Below are positions 8,422-17,344 of a DNA stretch of 64,000 nucleotides, one piece after another. The stretch is from assembly GCF_004792685.1 (NCBI RefSeq), contig NZ_SRXT01000001.1, positions 558,001-622,000 on the forward strand, in the 5' to 3' direction. Position 1 is the stretch's first letter; each line of letters begins with the position of its first letter. Under the pieces are notes generated by a model. The model was not told the origin of the DNA and did no database searches. It was given only the letters and a program-made list of their open reading frames with translations. The position numbers were made by a program, and so were the translations under genes. Origin of the DNA: Sphingomonas gei. Its GTDB lineage: Bacteria > Pseudomonadota > Alphaproteobacteria > Sphingomonadales > Sphingomonadaceae.

Positions 8422-9705
8422 ATGGCCGCCGCACCGATCGCATCGCATCGCCGCATCCTGTTTGCGAGCCTGGTCGGTACCTCGGTCGAATTCTACGATT
8501 TCTACATCTACGCGACCGCGGCGGCGCTAGTTTTCCCGGCCCTGTTCTTCCCGACGACCGATCCCGCGCTGGCGCAGCTCGCTTCCTATGCCAGCTTCAG
8601 CGTCGCCTTCTTCGCGAGGCCGCTGGGCGGGCTGGTGTTCGGGCATTTCGGCGACCGGATGGGGCGCAAGTCGACCCTGGTGGCGTCGCTGATGCTGATG
8701 GGCATATCGACGGTACTGATCGCGTTCCTGCCCACGTATGCGATGATCGGCTGGGTGGCGCCGGCGCTGCTCTGCCTGCTGCGCTTCGGGCAGGGGCTGG
8801 GGCTCGGCGGCGAATGGGGCGGCGCGTCGCTGCTCGCAGTCGAGAATGCACCGCCGGGCTGGGCCAATCGCTATGGGGCGTTTCCGCCGCTCGGCGCACC
8901 GGTGGGGTTCATCTTCGCCAACGGGTTCTTCCTGGCGCTCGGCGCATTGCTGAGCGACGACCAGTTCCGCGAATGGGGATGGCGACTGCCGTTCCTCGCC
9001 AGCGCGGCGCTGGTCGGGCTGGGGCTATGGGTGCGCGTCACGCTGACCGAGACGCCGGCGTTCGTCGAGGCGCAGCATGCCGCGCCGCCGCCGCGCATTC
9101 CGGTCGGCGAGCTGTTCCGCGATCATTGGCTGCAGACGCTCGCGGGAACGGTCGGCACCGTCGCATGCTTCGCGCTCTTCTACATCTCGACGGTGTTCAT
9201 CATCGGCTACGCGACCAAGGGGCTCGGCTATGACCGCGAGACCTTCCTTGCGGTCGAGCTGGCGGCGATCCTGTTCATGGCGGCGGGGATATGGACCGCA
9301 TCCAGCCTCGCCGACCGCAGCAGCGCCACCCGTATCCTGGCGATCGGGTGCGTCGCGACGGTCGCGGCGGGGCTCACGATCGGGCTTTTCGTCACTGCGG
9401 ACGCGCTGGCGAGCGTGTTCGTCTGGCTGGCGGGCGGGTTGTTCGTGATGGGGTTCGTCTACGGGCCGCTGGGGGGCTGGCTGCCGAGCCTGTTCCCGGC
9501 GCGGGTTCGCTATACCGGGGTATCGGTGACCTTCAATCTCGGCGGGATCATCGGCGGAGGGCTGACTCCGCTGATCGCGGCGGCGCTGGTCCAACGCGGC
9601 GGGCTGGTGCTGGTGGGCTATTATCTGGCGGGCGCGGCGGTGTTGAGCCTGGTCGGGCTGGCGCTTGTCTCGCGGCGTAAGGGACACGGTGCGCACCAAG
9701 CTTAG
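8422..9705 (+). CDS. MHS-family major facilitator (metabolite:H+ symporter)
   Basis: This 427-residue, 12-helix protein belongs to the metabolite:H+ symporter (MHS) branch of the MFS, which includes ProP, KgtP and ShiA. Diagnostic pieces are GTSVEFYDFYIYATAAAL in helix 1, FARPLGGLVFGHFGDRMGR in the loop 2-3 motif, and RFGQGLGLGGEWGGA in helix 4. An AAGGGGAAG ribosome binding site precedes the ATG. The substrate cannot be read from sequence; family members move osmolytes, dicarboxylates, shikimate and other organic acids. A 58-aa gene overlaps its 3' end. Confidence 0.88.
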   Translation: MAAAPIASHRRILFASLVGTSVEFYDFYIYATAAALVFPALFFPTTDPALAQLASYASFSVAFFARPLGGLVFGHFGDRMGRKSTLVASLMLMGISTVLIAFLPTYAMIGWVAPALLCLLRFGQGLGLGGEWGGASLLAVENAPPGWANRYGAFPPLGAPVGFIFANGFFLALGALLSDDQFREWGWRLPFLASAALVGLGLWVRVTLTETPAFVEAQHAAPPPRIPVGELFRDHWLQTLAGTVGTVACFALFYISTVFIIGYATKGLGYDRETFLAVELAAILFMAAGIWTASSLADRSSATRILAIGCVATVAAGLTIGLFVTADALASVFVWLAGGLFVMGFVYGPLGGWLPSLFPARVRYTGVSVTFNLGGIIGGGLTPLIAAALVQRGGLVLVGYYLAGAAVLSLVGLALVSRRKGHGAHQA

Positions 9706-9865
9706 CGTCTGCATCCGGAAGGTGCGGTTTGTGTCCGAGAGCGAAGCGGCGCAAGCGGCGCAGCGATCGGAGCTGGAGCTCCGGACGTATCGCTGCGACC
9801 GGTGTCGGCAGTTTCATTTGACCAGCCGGACCAAGGGCAAACGGGCTTTGCGAAGCGCGGATTAG
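9689..9865 (+). CDS. Small CxxC zinc-finger-like protein
   Basis: The GTG at 9689 is preceded by AAGGGA at good spacing and overlaps the end of the transporter gene by 17 bases, giving a 58-residue protein. A longer reading from 9665 is possible but has no better start. Its core is YRCDRCRQFHLTSR, a Cys-x2-Cys plus His arrangement that could bind one zinc ion, followed by a basic tail. Similar small proteins occur in sphingomonads and phages without known function. Confidence 0.6.
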   Translation: MRTKLSVCIRKVRFVSESEAAQAAQRSELELRTYRCDRCRQFHLTSRTKGKRALRSAD

Positions 9866-9886
9866 GTTGGGGACTTATTTCCTATC

Positions 9887-9912
9887 GTCATCCCCGCTTT
9901 CGCTGGGATGAC
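9887..9912. repeat. Short hairpin of the GTCATCCC family
   Basis: GTCATCCCCGC and GCTGGGATGAC pair with one mismatch across a 4-base loop. A related hairpin occurs at 58515-58534. Such elements are dispersed in intergenic regions of many proteobacteria. Confidence 0.5.
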
Positions 9913-9991
9913 TACGATCAGGGTCGGCAGCTTGCGCAGGAGCATAGGTGCTGTCCTGAAGTCGATTTCAACCAGATTCAATCACCCCAGC

Positions 9992-10076
9992 CGTTCGCCC
10001 TGAGCCTGTCGAAGGGCAGGGAGCCGCGAACGGTTCGCATGTGGAGAGGCGCCCTTCGACAGGCTCAGGGCGAACG
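9992..10076. repeat. Inverted pair of a dispersed 26-bp repeat
   Basis: Positions 9992-10017 and 10051-10076 are perfect 26-bp inverted copies separated by 33 bases, with the core GCCCTGAGCCTGTCGAAGGG. I recognise this core as a very common intergenic repeat in sphingomonads and other proteobacteria. The pair can fold into a long hairpin between the small zinc-finger gene and rsmD. It has no T-run, so a role as mobile or REP-like element fits better than a classic terminator. Confidence 0.75.
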
Positions 10077-10109
10077 AAAAAGGAAGCGGTCCGTCGATAT
10101 GAAAACGGG

Positions 10110-10649
10110 TTAGACTTTGCGCAGCAGCGTGACGCGTGCCTTGCCGTGGACGCGGCTGGAGTCGATTTCGAAGCCGGCGAGTTCGACTTCCTCGGCCTTC
10201 CCGGTCTCGATGCTGATCCAGGTGGCAGGACCGGCCCAGCCCAGCCGGCCGAGCTTGTCGAGCGCGACGACGCCCGCGCCGGTGCCGTAGGGCGGATCCA
10301 TCAGGATCAGGTCGAGCGGCTTGATCGCGGGGCCGAGCGCTAGCGCTGACGTAGCGCGCACTTCGGCGCCCTTTGCGCCCAGTTTGGCGATATTGGCCTT
10401 GAGCGCATCGAGCGCGGGCTTGTCATGCTCGACGAACAGGCACGAGGCAGCGCCGCGCGACAGTGCCTCGATCCCGAGCGCGCCCGAGCCCGCGAACAGA
10501 TCGGCGACGGCGAGCCCTTCGAAGCTGCCGAGGCGGCTGGTGAGCATCGAGAACAAAGCCTCGCGAGTGCGATCCGCGGTCGGGCGCGTGGCGTCGCCCT
10601 TGGGCGCGACGAGCGGGCGACCGCGCCATTCGCCGGCAATGACTCGCAT
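10110..10649 (-). CDS. rsmD: 16S rRNA (guanine(966)-N2)-methyltransferase
   Basis: This 179-residue protein is an RsmD-type SAM-dependent methyltransferase that modifies G966 of 16S rRNA in the small subunit. The N-terminus MRVIAGEWRGRPL and the RPTADRTREALFSML block are family hallmarks. VADLFAGSGALGIEALSRGA is the SAM-binding loop and LILMDPPYG is the catalytic motif IV. Its ATG overlaps the stop of the upstream pseudouridine synthase gene by one base, so the two rRNA modification genes are coupled. Confidence 0.93.
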   Translation of the reverse strand: MRVIAGEWRGRPLVAPKGDATRPTADRTREALFSMLTSRLGSFEGLAVADLFAGSGALGIEALSRGAASCLFVEHDKPALDALKANIAKLGAKGAEVRATSALALGPAIKPLDLILMDPPYGTGAGVVALDKLGRLGWAGPATWISIETGKAEEVELAGFEIDSSRVHGKARVTLLRKV

Positions 10650-12166
10650 TATTTGCGCGACCTGGGCGGGCGGGCGGGCTTGGACGGCTTGCCGCGACCG
10701 CCAGCCGGGCCCTTGGTCGGGCGCTGGCCGCGTGGCCGGTCGCCGATATCGCCGGCGCGGGGTTCCTGCTGGTCGCGATGCGCCCTGGCCCGCGCCGCAC
10801 GGGCCGGCTTGGCGACGGCGCGAGTCTCTTCGCGGGCAGGGCGCTCGCTACGCGCGGGCGGGGTGCCACGCGGCGTGAAGCGGGCATCTCTCGCGGGCGG
10901 GCGCTGGTCTTCGCGCGAAGGACGCTCTGGGCGCGCGGGCGGCTTCGAGCCGGGCTTGCGGATGTCATTGGCAGGCGCGCGCGTTTCGGGACGTGCCGGA
11001 CGCTCGGCACCGCCAGGCGGTCTCGCGCCCGGCTTGAAGCGCGAATCGCTGCCGAAGGCGCGCGCTTCGCCACGTGCCGGACGATCCGTCGCACCGACGG
11101 GCTTCGCACCGGGTTTGAAGCGCGAATCGCTACGTGCCGGACGCTCGGTGCGGCTCGGGGGCTTCGCGCCGGGCGTGAACCGCGCTTCGCCACGAGGCGG
11201 GCGACGGTCCTCGCGGGTGTCCTCGCGGGCGGGGCGCTCGGTACGCGCGGGCGGCGTAGCGCGCGACGTAAAGCGCACGTCCCTGGCAGGCGCGGGCGCG
11301 GCTTTAGTCGGCGGCGCGCGGCGGAGGCGGCGATCGGGCTCCTCGACGCCGGTCGGTTTCGGTGGGGCCGGCTCGACGCGGGCGCGCACCGAGAATTGCA
11401 GGTTCGACGCCGCCTTGCCACCGCCCGGCTTGGACAGCACCGTGCGGAAGGTGGTCAGGTCGTTCTGGCGGATTTCGTCGACATCGCCAGGCGGCAAATC
11501 GCCGAGCCAGAAAGGACCGTAGCGCGTGCGGATCAGCCGATTCACTTCGAGCCCGAGATATTCGAGCACGCGGCGGACTTCGCGGTTCTTGCCCTCGGTA
11601 AGCGTCATCTCGATCCACACGTTCGCGCCGGTGCGCCGCTCGATATTGGCGTTGATCGGGCCGTAGCGGACGCCTTCGATCTCGACTCCGAGCATCAGCT
11701 CCTCGAGCTGCGGCTGGCTGACCTGGCCATAAGCGCGCGCGCGATAGCTGCGCTCGACGCCGGTGGCGGGCAGCTCGAGCTCGCGCTTGAGCTCGCCGTC
11801 GGTGGTGAGGAGGAGGAGCCCTTCGGTGCTGAGGTCGAGCCGGCCGACCGGCATCACGCGGGGCAGGCCCGGCGGAAGATGATCGTAGATCGTCTCGCGA
11901 CCCGCCGGATCGCGCTCGGTGGTGAGCAGGCCGGCGGGCTTGTGATAGCGGAACAGCCGTGCCGGCGCGGGCGCGGCCACGGGTTCGCCGTCGACGGTGA
12001 CGCTGTCGAGCGACGTGAGCAGCGTCGCGGGCGTGTCGAGGACGACGCCGTCGAGCGCAATGCGCCCTTCGGCGATCATCCGCTCGACCTCGCGGCGCGA
12101 CGCGATTCCGGCACGGGCCAGCAGCTTCGCGATGCGCTGGGCTTCGGGGGGCTTGGATGGGGACAC
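10649..12166 (-). CDS. rluB: RluB-type rRNA pseudouridine synthase with long basic repetitive tail
   Basis: From the GTG at 12166 the protein has 505 residues; an open frame continues to a TTG at 12220 without a better site. An S4 RNA-binding domain (AQRIAKLLARAGIASRREVE) is followed by the RsuA/RluB catalytic domain with GRLDLSTEGLLLLTTDGE, whose Asp is the catalytic residue. RluB makes pseudouridine in 23S rRNA helix 89. The catalytic part ends near residue 245. The last roughly 260 residues are a low-complexity Arg/Pro-rich tail with imperfect repeats such as RFKPGAKP and ERPAR. Its ending overlaps rsmD by one base. Confidence 0.88.
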   Translation of the reverse strand: MSPSKPPEAQRIAKLLARAGIASRREVERMIAEGRIALDGVVLDTPATLLTSLDSVTVDGEPVAAPAPARLFRYHKPAGLLTTERDPAGRETIYDHLPPGLPRVMPVGRLDLSTEGLLLLTTDGELKRELELPATGVERSYRARAYGQVSQPQLEELMLGVEIEGVRYGPINANIERRTGANVWIEMTLTEGKNREVRRVLEYLGLEVNRLIRTRYGPFWLGDLPPGDVDEIRQNDLTTFRTVLSKPGGGKAASNLQFSVRARVEPAPPKPTGVEEPDRRLRRAPPTKAAPAPARDVRFTSRATPPARTERPAREDTREDRRPPRGEARFTPGAKPPSRTERPARSDSRFKPGAKPVGATDRPARGEARAFGSDSRFKPGARPPGGAERPARPETRAPANDIRKPGSKPPARPERPSREDQRPPARDARFTPRGTPPARSERPAREETRAVAKPARAARARAHRDQQEPRAGDIGDRPRGQRPTKGPAGGRGKPSKPARPPRSRK

Positions 12167-12285
12167 CGCGGCGATATAGCGATTATGCGGCGCGCGGCAA
12201 AAATTATTGCAGCACTGCAAAGGATTTGCGCGTTAGGAGCGGCGTGCGGGGGGCATGAGGCCGTGCCGCGGACCAAGGCGGAACG

Positions 12286-12717
12286 ATGTTGTTCGGGAAG
12301 AAGAAGCGGCTGATCGAGCGGATTCTCCTCGTCGAGGACGAGCCGCTGGTCGCGTTCGACACCGAGCATTTCCTCGGCGCCGAGGGCTTCGAAGTGATCG
12401 CCACGATCGATTCGGTCGCCGATGCGCTGGAAGTGATCGGGCGCGATGCGGCGATCGATCTCGTCCTGGTCGACGTCAATCTTGCTGACGGCAGCGGAGT
12501 CGAAGTCGCGCGAGAGGCGCATGCGCGTGGCGTGCAAGTGCTGTTCGTGACCGGCAATTGCCCCGGCGAAGCGCGCAAGCTGGCGGCGGGATGCCTCGCC
12601 AAGCCCTATCCGCAGCGCGACTTGCTGGCGGCGATCGAAGGGATCGAGGCAGTGATCGGCGGCCGCAAGCCGCGCAAGCTTCCCGGCAGCTTCAGCCTGT
12701 TCCTCGACGCCGCCTGA
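12286..12717 (+). CDS. Single-domain response regulator (receiver only)
   Basis: This 143-residue protein consists of one receiver domain. ILLVEDEP carries the acidic pair, D63 in LVDVNLADGSG is the phosphoacceptor, FVTG provides the conserved Thr and CLAKPY the conserved Lys. There is no output domain, so it should act through protein contact, for example as a phosphate shuttle or in the general stress or chemotaxis networks typical of alphaproteobacteria. No histidine kinase gene is adjacent. It is divergent from rluB. Confidence 0.85.
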   Translation: MLFGKKKRLIERILLVEDEPLVAFDTEHFLGAEGFEVIATIDSVADALEVIGRDAAIDLVLVDVNLADGSGVEVAREAHARGVQVLFVTGNCPGEARKLAAGCLAKPYPQRDLLAAIEGIEAVIGGRKPRKLPGSFSLFLDAA

Positions 12718-12738
12718 GCCGCGGCCGTCGCTGAATGT

Positions 12739-12870
12739 TCAGCGCCAGAACAACATGAGCACGACGGTGAGCCAAGACAGCAACGACAGCGCTACCGCGA
12801 CGCGCGCGGTGCCATCGGCGGAGGGATTGGTGTGCGGCGCAAAAGCACGGCTGGTGACAGCGGCGGGCAT
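12739..12870 (-). CDS. 43-aa membrane protein
   Basis: ATG at 12870 follows an AGGA ribosome binding site and the frame stops at 12739. The first 22 residues are polar and the rest is one hydrophobic helix (VAVALSLLSWLTVVLMLFWR) ending at the C-terminus, like a tail-anchored peptide. It lies convergent to the receiver gene and upstream of the Rieske gene on the minus strand. Function is unknown. Confidence 0.5.
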   Translation of the reverse strand: MPAAVTSRAFAPHTNPSADGTARVAVALSLLSWLTVVLMLFWR

Positions 12871-12932
12871 ATTTCAATTCCTGCAACGGTTTAGCCCCAT
12901 TATAGAATAGCGCACTGCTGCAGACGTTGCTC

Positions 12933-14072
12933 TCAGGGTTCGTGCGTAGGTGCCAGCCGCGCCTCGACCGTGTCGTGGAACTGGCGGATGCCGAGCTCGA
13001 GCATGCCCAAAGTGAGGCGTTCGATCGCACCCGAGGCGAGGCCCTGCTGGCCGAGCTCGCAGGCGCGAAAATCCTCGGCCGCGAACACGCCGCCGTCGAG
13101 CAGCTCCCAGCTCCTCTCCCAATGGGCGAGGGCTTTTTCGGTCGCCGGGGCTTCGGGGATGAGCATGAAATCCTCGACCAGCACCCGGTCCGCCGCTTGC
13201 GGCATCAGCACCATCAGGTTGATGTAATCGGGACTGACGACGAGCACCGTGCCGGGGAACAGCTGATAGGTATAGGTGATCGCGCCGCGCAACGTCGCCC
13301 AGTCGTTCGACGACAAGGCGGCGAGCCCCGCCTCGCGGCCCACCGCCGAGCGCTGGTGCGGGCCGATGCTGTCGGCGGTCGAGACGCCGTCCCTGAAAAA
13401 GGGGGCGATCGTGCCGGAATGGAGGCGCTGGATGTGATAGCCCTCGAGAAACGCATCCATGACCAGCTTCCAATTGGCGCGGACGTCATGCGTGCGGCGG
13501 CGGAAGAGATGCTGGCCGGCGAGGTCGAACGCCTCGAAATCGCGCGCGAGCGTGTCGGCCTCGGCGAAATCGGCCGATTCGGCGAAGGCGAACCAGATCA
13601 GCCCGCCGGCCTCATGCGTGGGCAGGCGATTGAGGCCGTGCGCGGCCTTGTCGAGGCCGGGAAAGGTGTCGGCGCGGGGGAGCCCGACGAGACGGCCGTC
13701 GAGCGCATAGCTCCATGCGTGATAGGGGCAGACTAGGCGCGGCGATTTCACTGCCGCGCAGCCTTCGACCAGGCGGGTGCCGCGATGGCGGCAGACGTTG
13801 AGGAAGACATGCGCCGTGCCGTTCCGGTCGCGGGTGATCAGCAGCGGCTTGCCGAAGCCGTCGTGCGGCACCGCCATGTCGTTCGCGGGGAGCAGCGCGG
13901 AGGAAGCGATGACCAAAGGCACCCGCGTGAAGATACGCGCTTGCTCGGCGGCGTGGCGGGCCGCGCTGGTATAGGCGCGCGCATCGACATAGGCGATCGC
14001 GCCCTGGGCGCGGCGGCCGCCTTGGGCGAGCTGGGTAGCGAGCGCGAGTTGGCCCTGGGTCGGCGCGTTCAT
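12933..14072 (-). CDS. Rieske aromatic-ring-hydroxylating dioxygenase, alpha subunit
   Basis: The 379-residue protein starts at ATG 14072 after a GAGGAAGG ribosome binding site; the longer frame upstream belongs to the divergent neighbour. The Rieske [2Fe-2S] ligands are C94 and H96 (CRHRGT) with C115 and H118 ([12 protein letters not shown]). The mononuclear iron site is suggested by D206, H213 and H218 in the [13 protein letters not shown] stretch. Family members hydroxylate aromatic or quaternary-amine substrates using electrons from a reductase. No reductase, ferredoxin or beta subunit gene is nearby, so the substrate is open. Confidence 0.88.
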   Translation of the reverse strand: MNAPTQGQLALATQLAQGGRRAQGAIAYVDARAYTSAARHAAEQARIFTRVPLVIASSALLPANDMAVPHDGFGKPLLITRDRNGTAHVFLNVCRHRGTRLVEGCAAVKSPRLVCPYHAWSYALDGRLVGLPRADTFPGLDKAAHGLNRLPTHEAGGLIWFAFAESADFAEADTLARDFEAFDLAGQHLFRRRTHDVRANWKLVMDAFLEGYHIQRLHSGTIAPFFRDGVSTADSIGPHQRSAVGREAGLAALSSNDWATLRGAITYTYQLFPGTVLVVSPDYINLMVLMPQAADRVLVEDFMLIPEAPATEKALAHWERSWELLDGGVFAAEDFRACELGQQGLASGAIERLTLGMLELGIRQFHDTVEARLAPTHEP

Positions 14073-14129
14073 CCTTCCTCTCCGCAACTTTTCGGCTAGT
14101 GTCGCGCGGAAGGCGCAAGGGAGCAAGGG

Positions 14130-15506
14130 ATGGCGGACGGGGCGGTATTGGAGGACGGCACACGCGGCGGGTTCGGCGCGACGATGGCGCCCTATTTCCG
14201 ATCGCGGCCGATCGCGGCGCTGCTGCTCGGTATCTCGAGCGGCTTCCCGCTGGCGCTTCTGCTCGGGACGATGACCTTCTGGCTCGCCAAGGTGGGGATC
14301 GAGAAGAAGACGATCGGCTTCGCGATCGGGCTGACCACGCCGTACACGCTCAAATTCCTCTGGGCGCCGCTGGTCGATCGGCTCAAGCTGCCGGTGCTGA
14401 CCGGGCTGTTCGGCCAGCGCCGGGCGTGGCTGTTCCTCGTCCAGGCCCTGTTGTTCGGATCGGTGTGGATGCTCGGCGCGAGCCGGCCCGAGCTGCATCT
14501 AGGCGTCTTCGCCTTCTGGGCGATCGTCACTGCGTTTCTCGGCGCGACGCAGGACATCGTCATCGATGCGTATCGCATCGAGATCCTGCCCGAGGACGAA
14601 CTCGCGCACGGCACCGCGAACAATCAGTTCGGCTATCGGCTCGGCGCGTTCTTCGCCGGGGTCGGCACGATCGCACTCGCCTCGACCGAAGGATTCGGGC
14701 TGGGCTGGGGGATGGCCTATGGCCTCACCGGGCTGTGCATCCTGCCGGGTATGATCGCGGCATTGTGGATGGGCCCCGGGCTGCACGACAAGGTGCTGAG
14801 CAACGAAGCCCCGCGGCAGAGCATAGGCCAATGGCTGCAGACCACCCTGTTCGGGCCGTTCGGCGAGTTCCTGATGCGCCGCGGCGCGGTGCTGATCCTG
14901 CTGTTCGTATTGGTCTACAAGCTCGGCGACGCGATGGGACAGGCGATGCTCAACCCGATGATCGTCGAGCTCGGGTTCAGCGACACCGAGTTCATCGCGA
15001 TCAACAAGGTGATCGGCTTCTGGGGGCTGATTCTCGGCACCGCGCTGTCGGCCCCGCTGCTCGCCTGGCTGGGGATGGGGCGGGCGCTGTTCGTGTCGGG
15101 GGTGCTGATGATGCTGAGCAACCTGACCTTCGCGATGCTCGCGTCGCAGGGGCACTCCACCCTGTGGCTGACGATCGCAGTGGCGACCGAGCAAGTGACG
15201 AGCGGGCTCGGGCTGACGATCTTCGTGACCTATCTCTCGGGGCTGTCGAGCCTGGCCTATACCGCGACTCAATTCGCCTTGCTGTCGTCGCTGGCCGGAG
15301 TCGGGCGGACCTGGCTGTCGAGTCCGGCGGGGATCATCGCCGAGCAGCTCGGCTGGGTCGGCTTCTGGGTGATGACCACCGTGGTCGCGCTGCCGGGCAT
15401 GGTCCTACTGTGGATCCTGTGGCGCAAGGGCTTCGTGGTGGAGAGCGTGCGCAAGGCACGTGCCGGTGCCGAGGAAGCGGCTCCGGCGGGCGCAGGCGCA
15501 CGCTGA
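14130..15506 (+). CDS. ampG: AmpG-like muropeptide permease (MFS)
   Basis: This 458-residue multi-span protein resembles AmpG, the permease that imports anhydro-muropeptides for cell-wall recycling. Telling pieces are [32 protein letters not shown] and [13 protein letters not shown]. The start at 14130 is divergent from the Rieske gene, 57 bp away. Its stop overlaps the following TPR gene (TGATG), so the two are probably co-translated. A different substrate within the AmpG-like MFS branch is possible. Confidence 0.8.
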   Translation: MADGAVLEDGTRGGFGATMAPYFRSRPIAALLLGISSGFPLALLLGTMTFWLAKVGIEKKTIGFAIGLTTPYTLKFLWAPLVDRLKLPVLTGLFGQRRAWLFLVQALLFGSVWMLGASRPELHLGVFAFWAIVTAFLGATQDIVIDAYRIEILPEDELAHGTANNQFGYRLGAFFAGVGTIALASTEGFGLGWGMAYGLTGLCILPGMIAALWMGPGLHDKVLSNEAPRQSIGQWLQTTLFGPFGEFLMRRGAVLILLFVLVYKLGDAMGQAMLNPMIVELGFSDTEFIAINKVIGFWGLILGTALSAPLLAWLGMGRALFVSGVLMMLSNLTFAMLASQGHSTLWLTIAVATEQVTSGLGLTIFVTYLSGLSSLAYTATQFALLSSLAGVGRTWLSSPAGIIAEQLGWVGFWVMTTVVALPGMVLLWILWRKGFVVESVRKARAGAEEAAPAGAGAR

Positions 15507-16267
15507 TGCCGTTTCTCGTCGTGATCGGGCTGCAGGTGCTCTGCATCGTCCATCTGATGCGCACCGGGCGCAATCCGCTGTGGCTGACGGCGTTGATCTT
15601 CCTGCCGGTGGTGAGCGCGCTCGCCTATCTGATCGTCGAGGTGCTGCCGGGGCTCGGCAGCAACCGCCATGTGCGGACGGCGCGCGCCAAGGCGATCGAG
15701 ACGATCGATCCCGAGCGCGAGTTGCGTGCCGCGCGCGATGCGCTGGGCCTCGCCGACACTGCCGCCAACCGGCTTCGCACTGCCGATGCGCTGGCCGCGC
15801 TGGGGCGGCACGGCGAGGCGGTGCCGCTCTATCGCGAGAGCATCGCGATGACGCCCGGCGAGCCCGATGTGCGGACTCAAAGCAAGCTTGCTTTGTCGTT
15901 GTTCGAGAGCGGGCAGGTGGCTGATGCGCTGGCGTTGCTCGACGCGAGCCCGACTCCGCTCGGCCAAAGCGAGCGCGATCGGCAGGGGCTGCTGCGCGCG
16001 CGGGTGCTCGATCATCTCGGACGCAAGCAGGAGGCGCTCGACCTCTATGCCGACCTGGTCACGCGGATGCCCGGCGAGGAGGCGCGCTGCCGTCATGCCG
16101 CGCTGCTGATCGAGCAGGGCCGCGAGGGCAGGGCGTTCGTCGTGCTCGAGGAAGTCGAAGCGCGGATGCGGCGCCTGAGCCGACACCAGCGCGCTGCCGA
16201 TGCGGGAATGTATCGCTGGGCGACCGAAGCGCTCGCCGGCTTGCGGGCGAAAGGCGTGGGGCAATGA
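15506..16267 (+). CDS. Membrane-anchored TPR protein
   Basis: The ATG at 15506 overlaps the permease stop by one base. The 253-residue protein has two N-terminal membrane helices (residues about 3-15 and 25-47) that resemble the N-terminal segment of cardiolipin synthases. A soluble part with tetratricopeptide-like helical repeats follows (NRLRTADALAALGRHGEAV, then LLRARVLDHLGRKQEALDLY). TPR domains bind partner proteins. Coupling to the permease upstream and the DUF2939 gene downstream (ATGA) suggests a shared envelope function, which remains unknown. Confidence 0.75.
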   Translation: MPFLVVIGLQVLCIVHLMRTGRNPLWLTALIFLPVVSALAYLIVEVLPGLGSNRHVRTARAKAIETIDPERELRAARDALGLADTAANRLRTADALAALGRHGEAVPLYRESIAMTPGEPDVRTQSKLALSLFESGQVADALALLDASPTPLGQSERDRQGLLRARVLDHLGRKQEALDLYADLVTRMPGEEARCRHAALLIEQGREGRAFVVLEEVEARMRRLSRHQRAADAGMYRWATEALAGLRAKGVGQ

Positions 16268-16764
16268 AACGCTGGATCATCGCGCTGGCCGTGCTGCTGG
16301 TGGTGGCAGGCGGCGGATGGCTTTGGGGATCGCCTTACCTCACCCTGATGCAGCTCAAAAAGGCTGCCGATGCGCGTGATCTCACGGCGATCTCGGCGGG
16401 GATCGACTATCCGGCGGTGCGCGCGGACCTGAAGACGCAGTTGCACGATCGGCTCGGGCGTTCCGAGGGCTCGGCGCTCGACCGGCTCGGCGCGGCAATC
16501 GCCGAGCGATTCGCGGATCCCGTCGTCGATGCGGCGATCACGCCCGAGGGGATGCGCGCGCTATTCGCCAGTGCGGGCGTCGCCGATGCGGCGCGACCGG
16601 GTTTCGCGAGCGGAAAGCCCGGCGCAATGCGGGTGCGGAGGGATGCGCTGGGCCGATTCGCGCTGGTGCCGACGAGCGGCGAGGGCCCCGAACTGATGTT
16701 CGAACTGCAGGGGCTGCGCTGGCGCGTGACGGCGGTGCGACTGCCGGGAGAGCGGTTGCTCTAG
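16264..16764 (+). CDS. DUF2939 family protein
   Basis: This 166-residue protein begins in the stop of the TPR gene (ATGA). It has one N-terminal hydrophobic segment (WIIALAVLLVVAGGGWLWG) and the DUF2939 pattern YLTLMQLKKAADARD...DYPAVRADLKTQL. The family is exported or membrane-anchored and uncharacterised. It is the last gene of the ampG-TPR-DUF2939 unit. Confidence 0.75.
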   Translation: MKRWIIALAVLLVVAGGGWLWGSPYLTLMQLKKAADARDLTAISAGIDYPAVRADLKTQLHDRLGRSEGSALDRLGAAIAERFADPVVDAAITPEGMRALFASAGVADAARPGFASGKPGAMRVRRDALGRFALVPTSGEGPELMFELQGLRWRVTAVRLPGERLL

Positions 16765-16787
16765 CCCCACTCGCGACGGCTTTGGTG

Positions 16788-17237
16788 TCAGGCGCGCTGG
16801 TCGACGCGGCTGCCGGGCTCGTGCCGTATGACCTGCATGGCCGTCTCCAGCATCTTGCGTGTCATATCGTCGTGGCGCGAGAGCGCACCGGCAATACCAT
16901 CCTGTGCCAATTGCACGAAATCGACCTGCTCCCGATCATCGATCGCCAGCGGCGCGTTGAAGCCTGCCGCTACCGGAATCCGTATGGTCATCCCGAGAAA
17001 TGCAGAGCTGTCATCAAGCGACATTTCTCCGCCGATGATCTTGCCGTTCATCCAGTCGAACATTTCCTTGCGGGTCATACGGGTGAAATCGGGCTCCTTA
17101 TTTTCGACCTTCTCAGCCGGATCGGCGTTCGCCGCCGTCAGGATGGTCGAGAACGGGGCAGCGCCGTTGGACGCCACGGCCGATGATTGCGGCCGTCGAG
17201 CGGCCGCCGGAAAGTCGCCGCCTTGATTGATTTTCAC
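16788..17237 (-). CDS. Conserved hypothetical protein
   Basis: This 149-residue frame uses a GTG start at 17237, preceded by GAAGGAAA. The core MTRKEMFDWMNGKIIGGEMS followed by LDDSSAFLGMTIRIPV resembles a short protein family I recall in alphaproteobacteria without known function. The first 40 residues are Ala/Asn-rich and look disordered. There is no signal peptide. Composition is slightly AT-richer than the neighbours. An overlapping plus-strand frame (16782-17186) lacks family character. Confidence 0.6.
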   Translation of the reverse strand: MKINQGGDFPAAARRPQSSAVASNGAAPFSTILTAANADPAEKVENKEPDFTRMTRKEMFDWMNGKIIGGEMSLDDSSAFLGMTIRIPVAAGFNAPLAIDDREQVDFVQLAQDGIAGALSRHDDMTRKMLETAMQVIRHEPGSRVDQRA

Positions 17238-17344
17238 CGGATTTCCTTCGTTCGATCGCCGGTATACTGTCTTCTTCTCGTTAATTTCGAACTAAAGGAC
17301 GGGCTGCTCCGGCAGCCATGCGAGGCCGATGCGCTGACGTCCAC

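Noticed and set aside
9992..10076. Possible CRISPR or terminator reading of the inverted repeat
   Set aside because: There are only two copies, in inverted orientation, with no regular spacers and no T-run, so it fits a dispersed repeat instead.
10649..11421. Alternative frames within the repeat tail of the pseudouridine synthase, including a 332-codon minus frame and a 365-codon plus frame
   Set aside because: The repeat DNA keeps all frames open, but only the RluB frame joins to the catalytic domain.
16782..17186. Plus-strand frame opposite the conserved 149-aa gene
   Set aside because: The minus-strand frame has a ribosome binding site and family-like sequence; the plus frame has neither.
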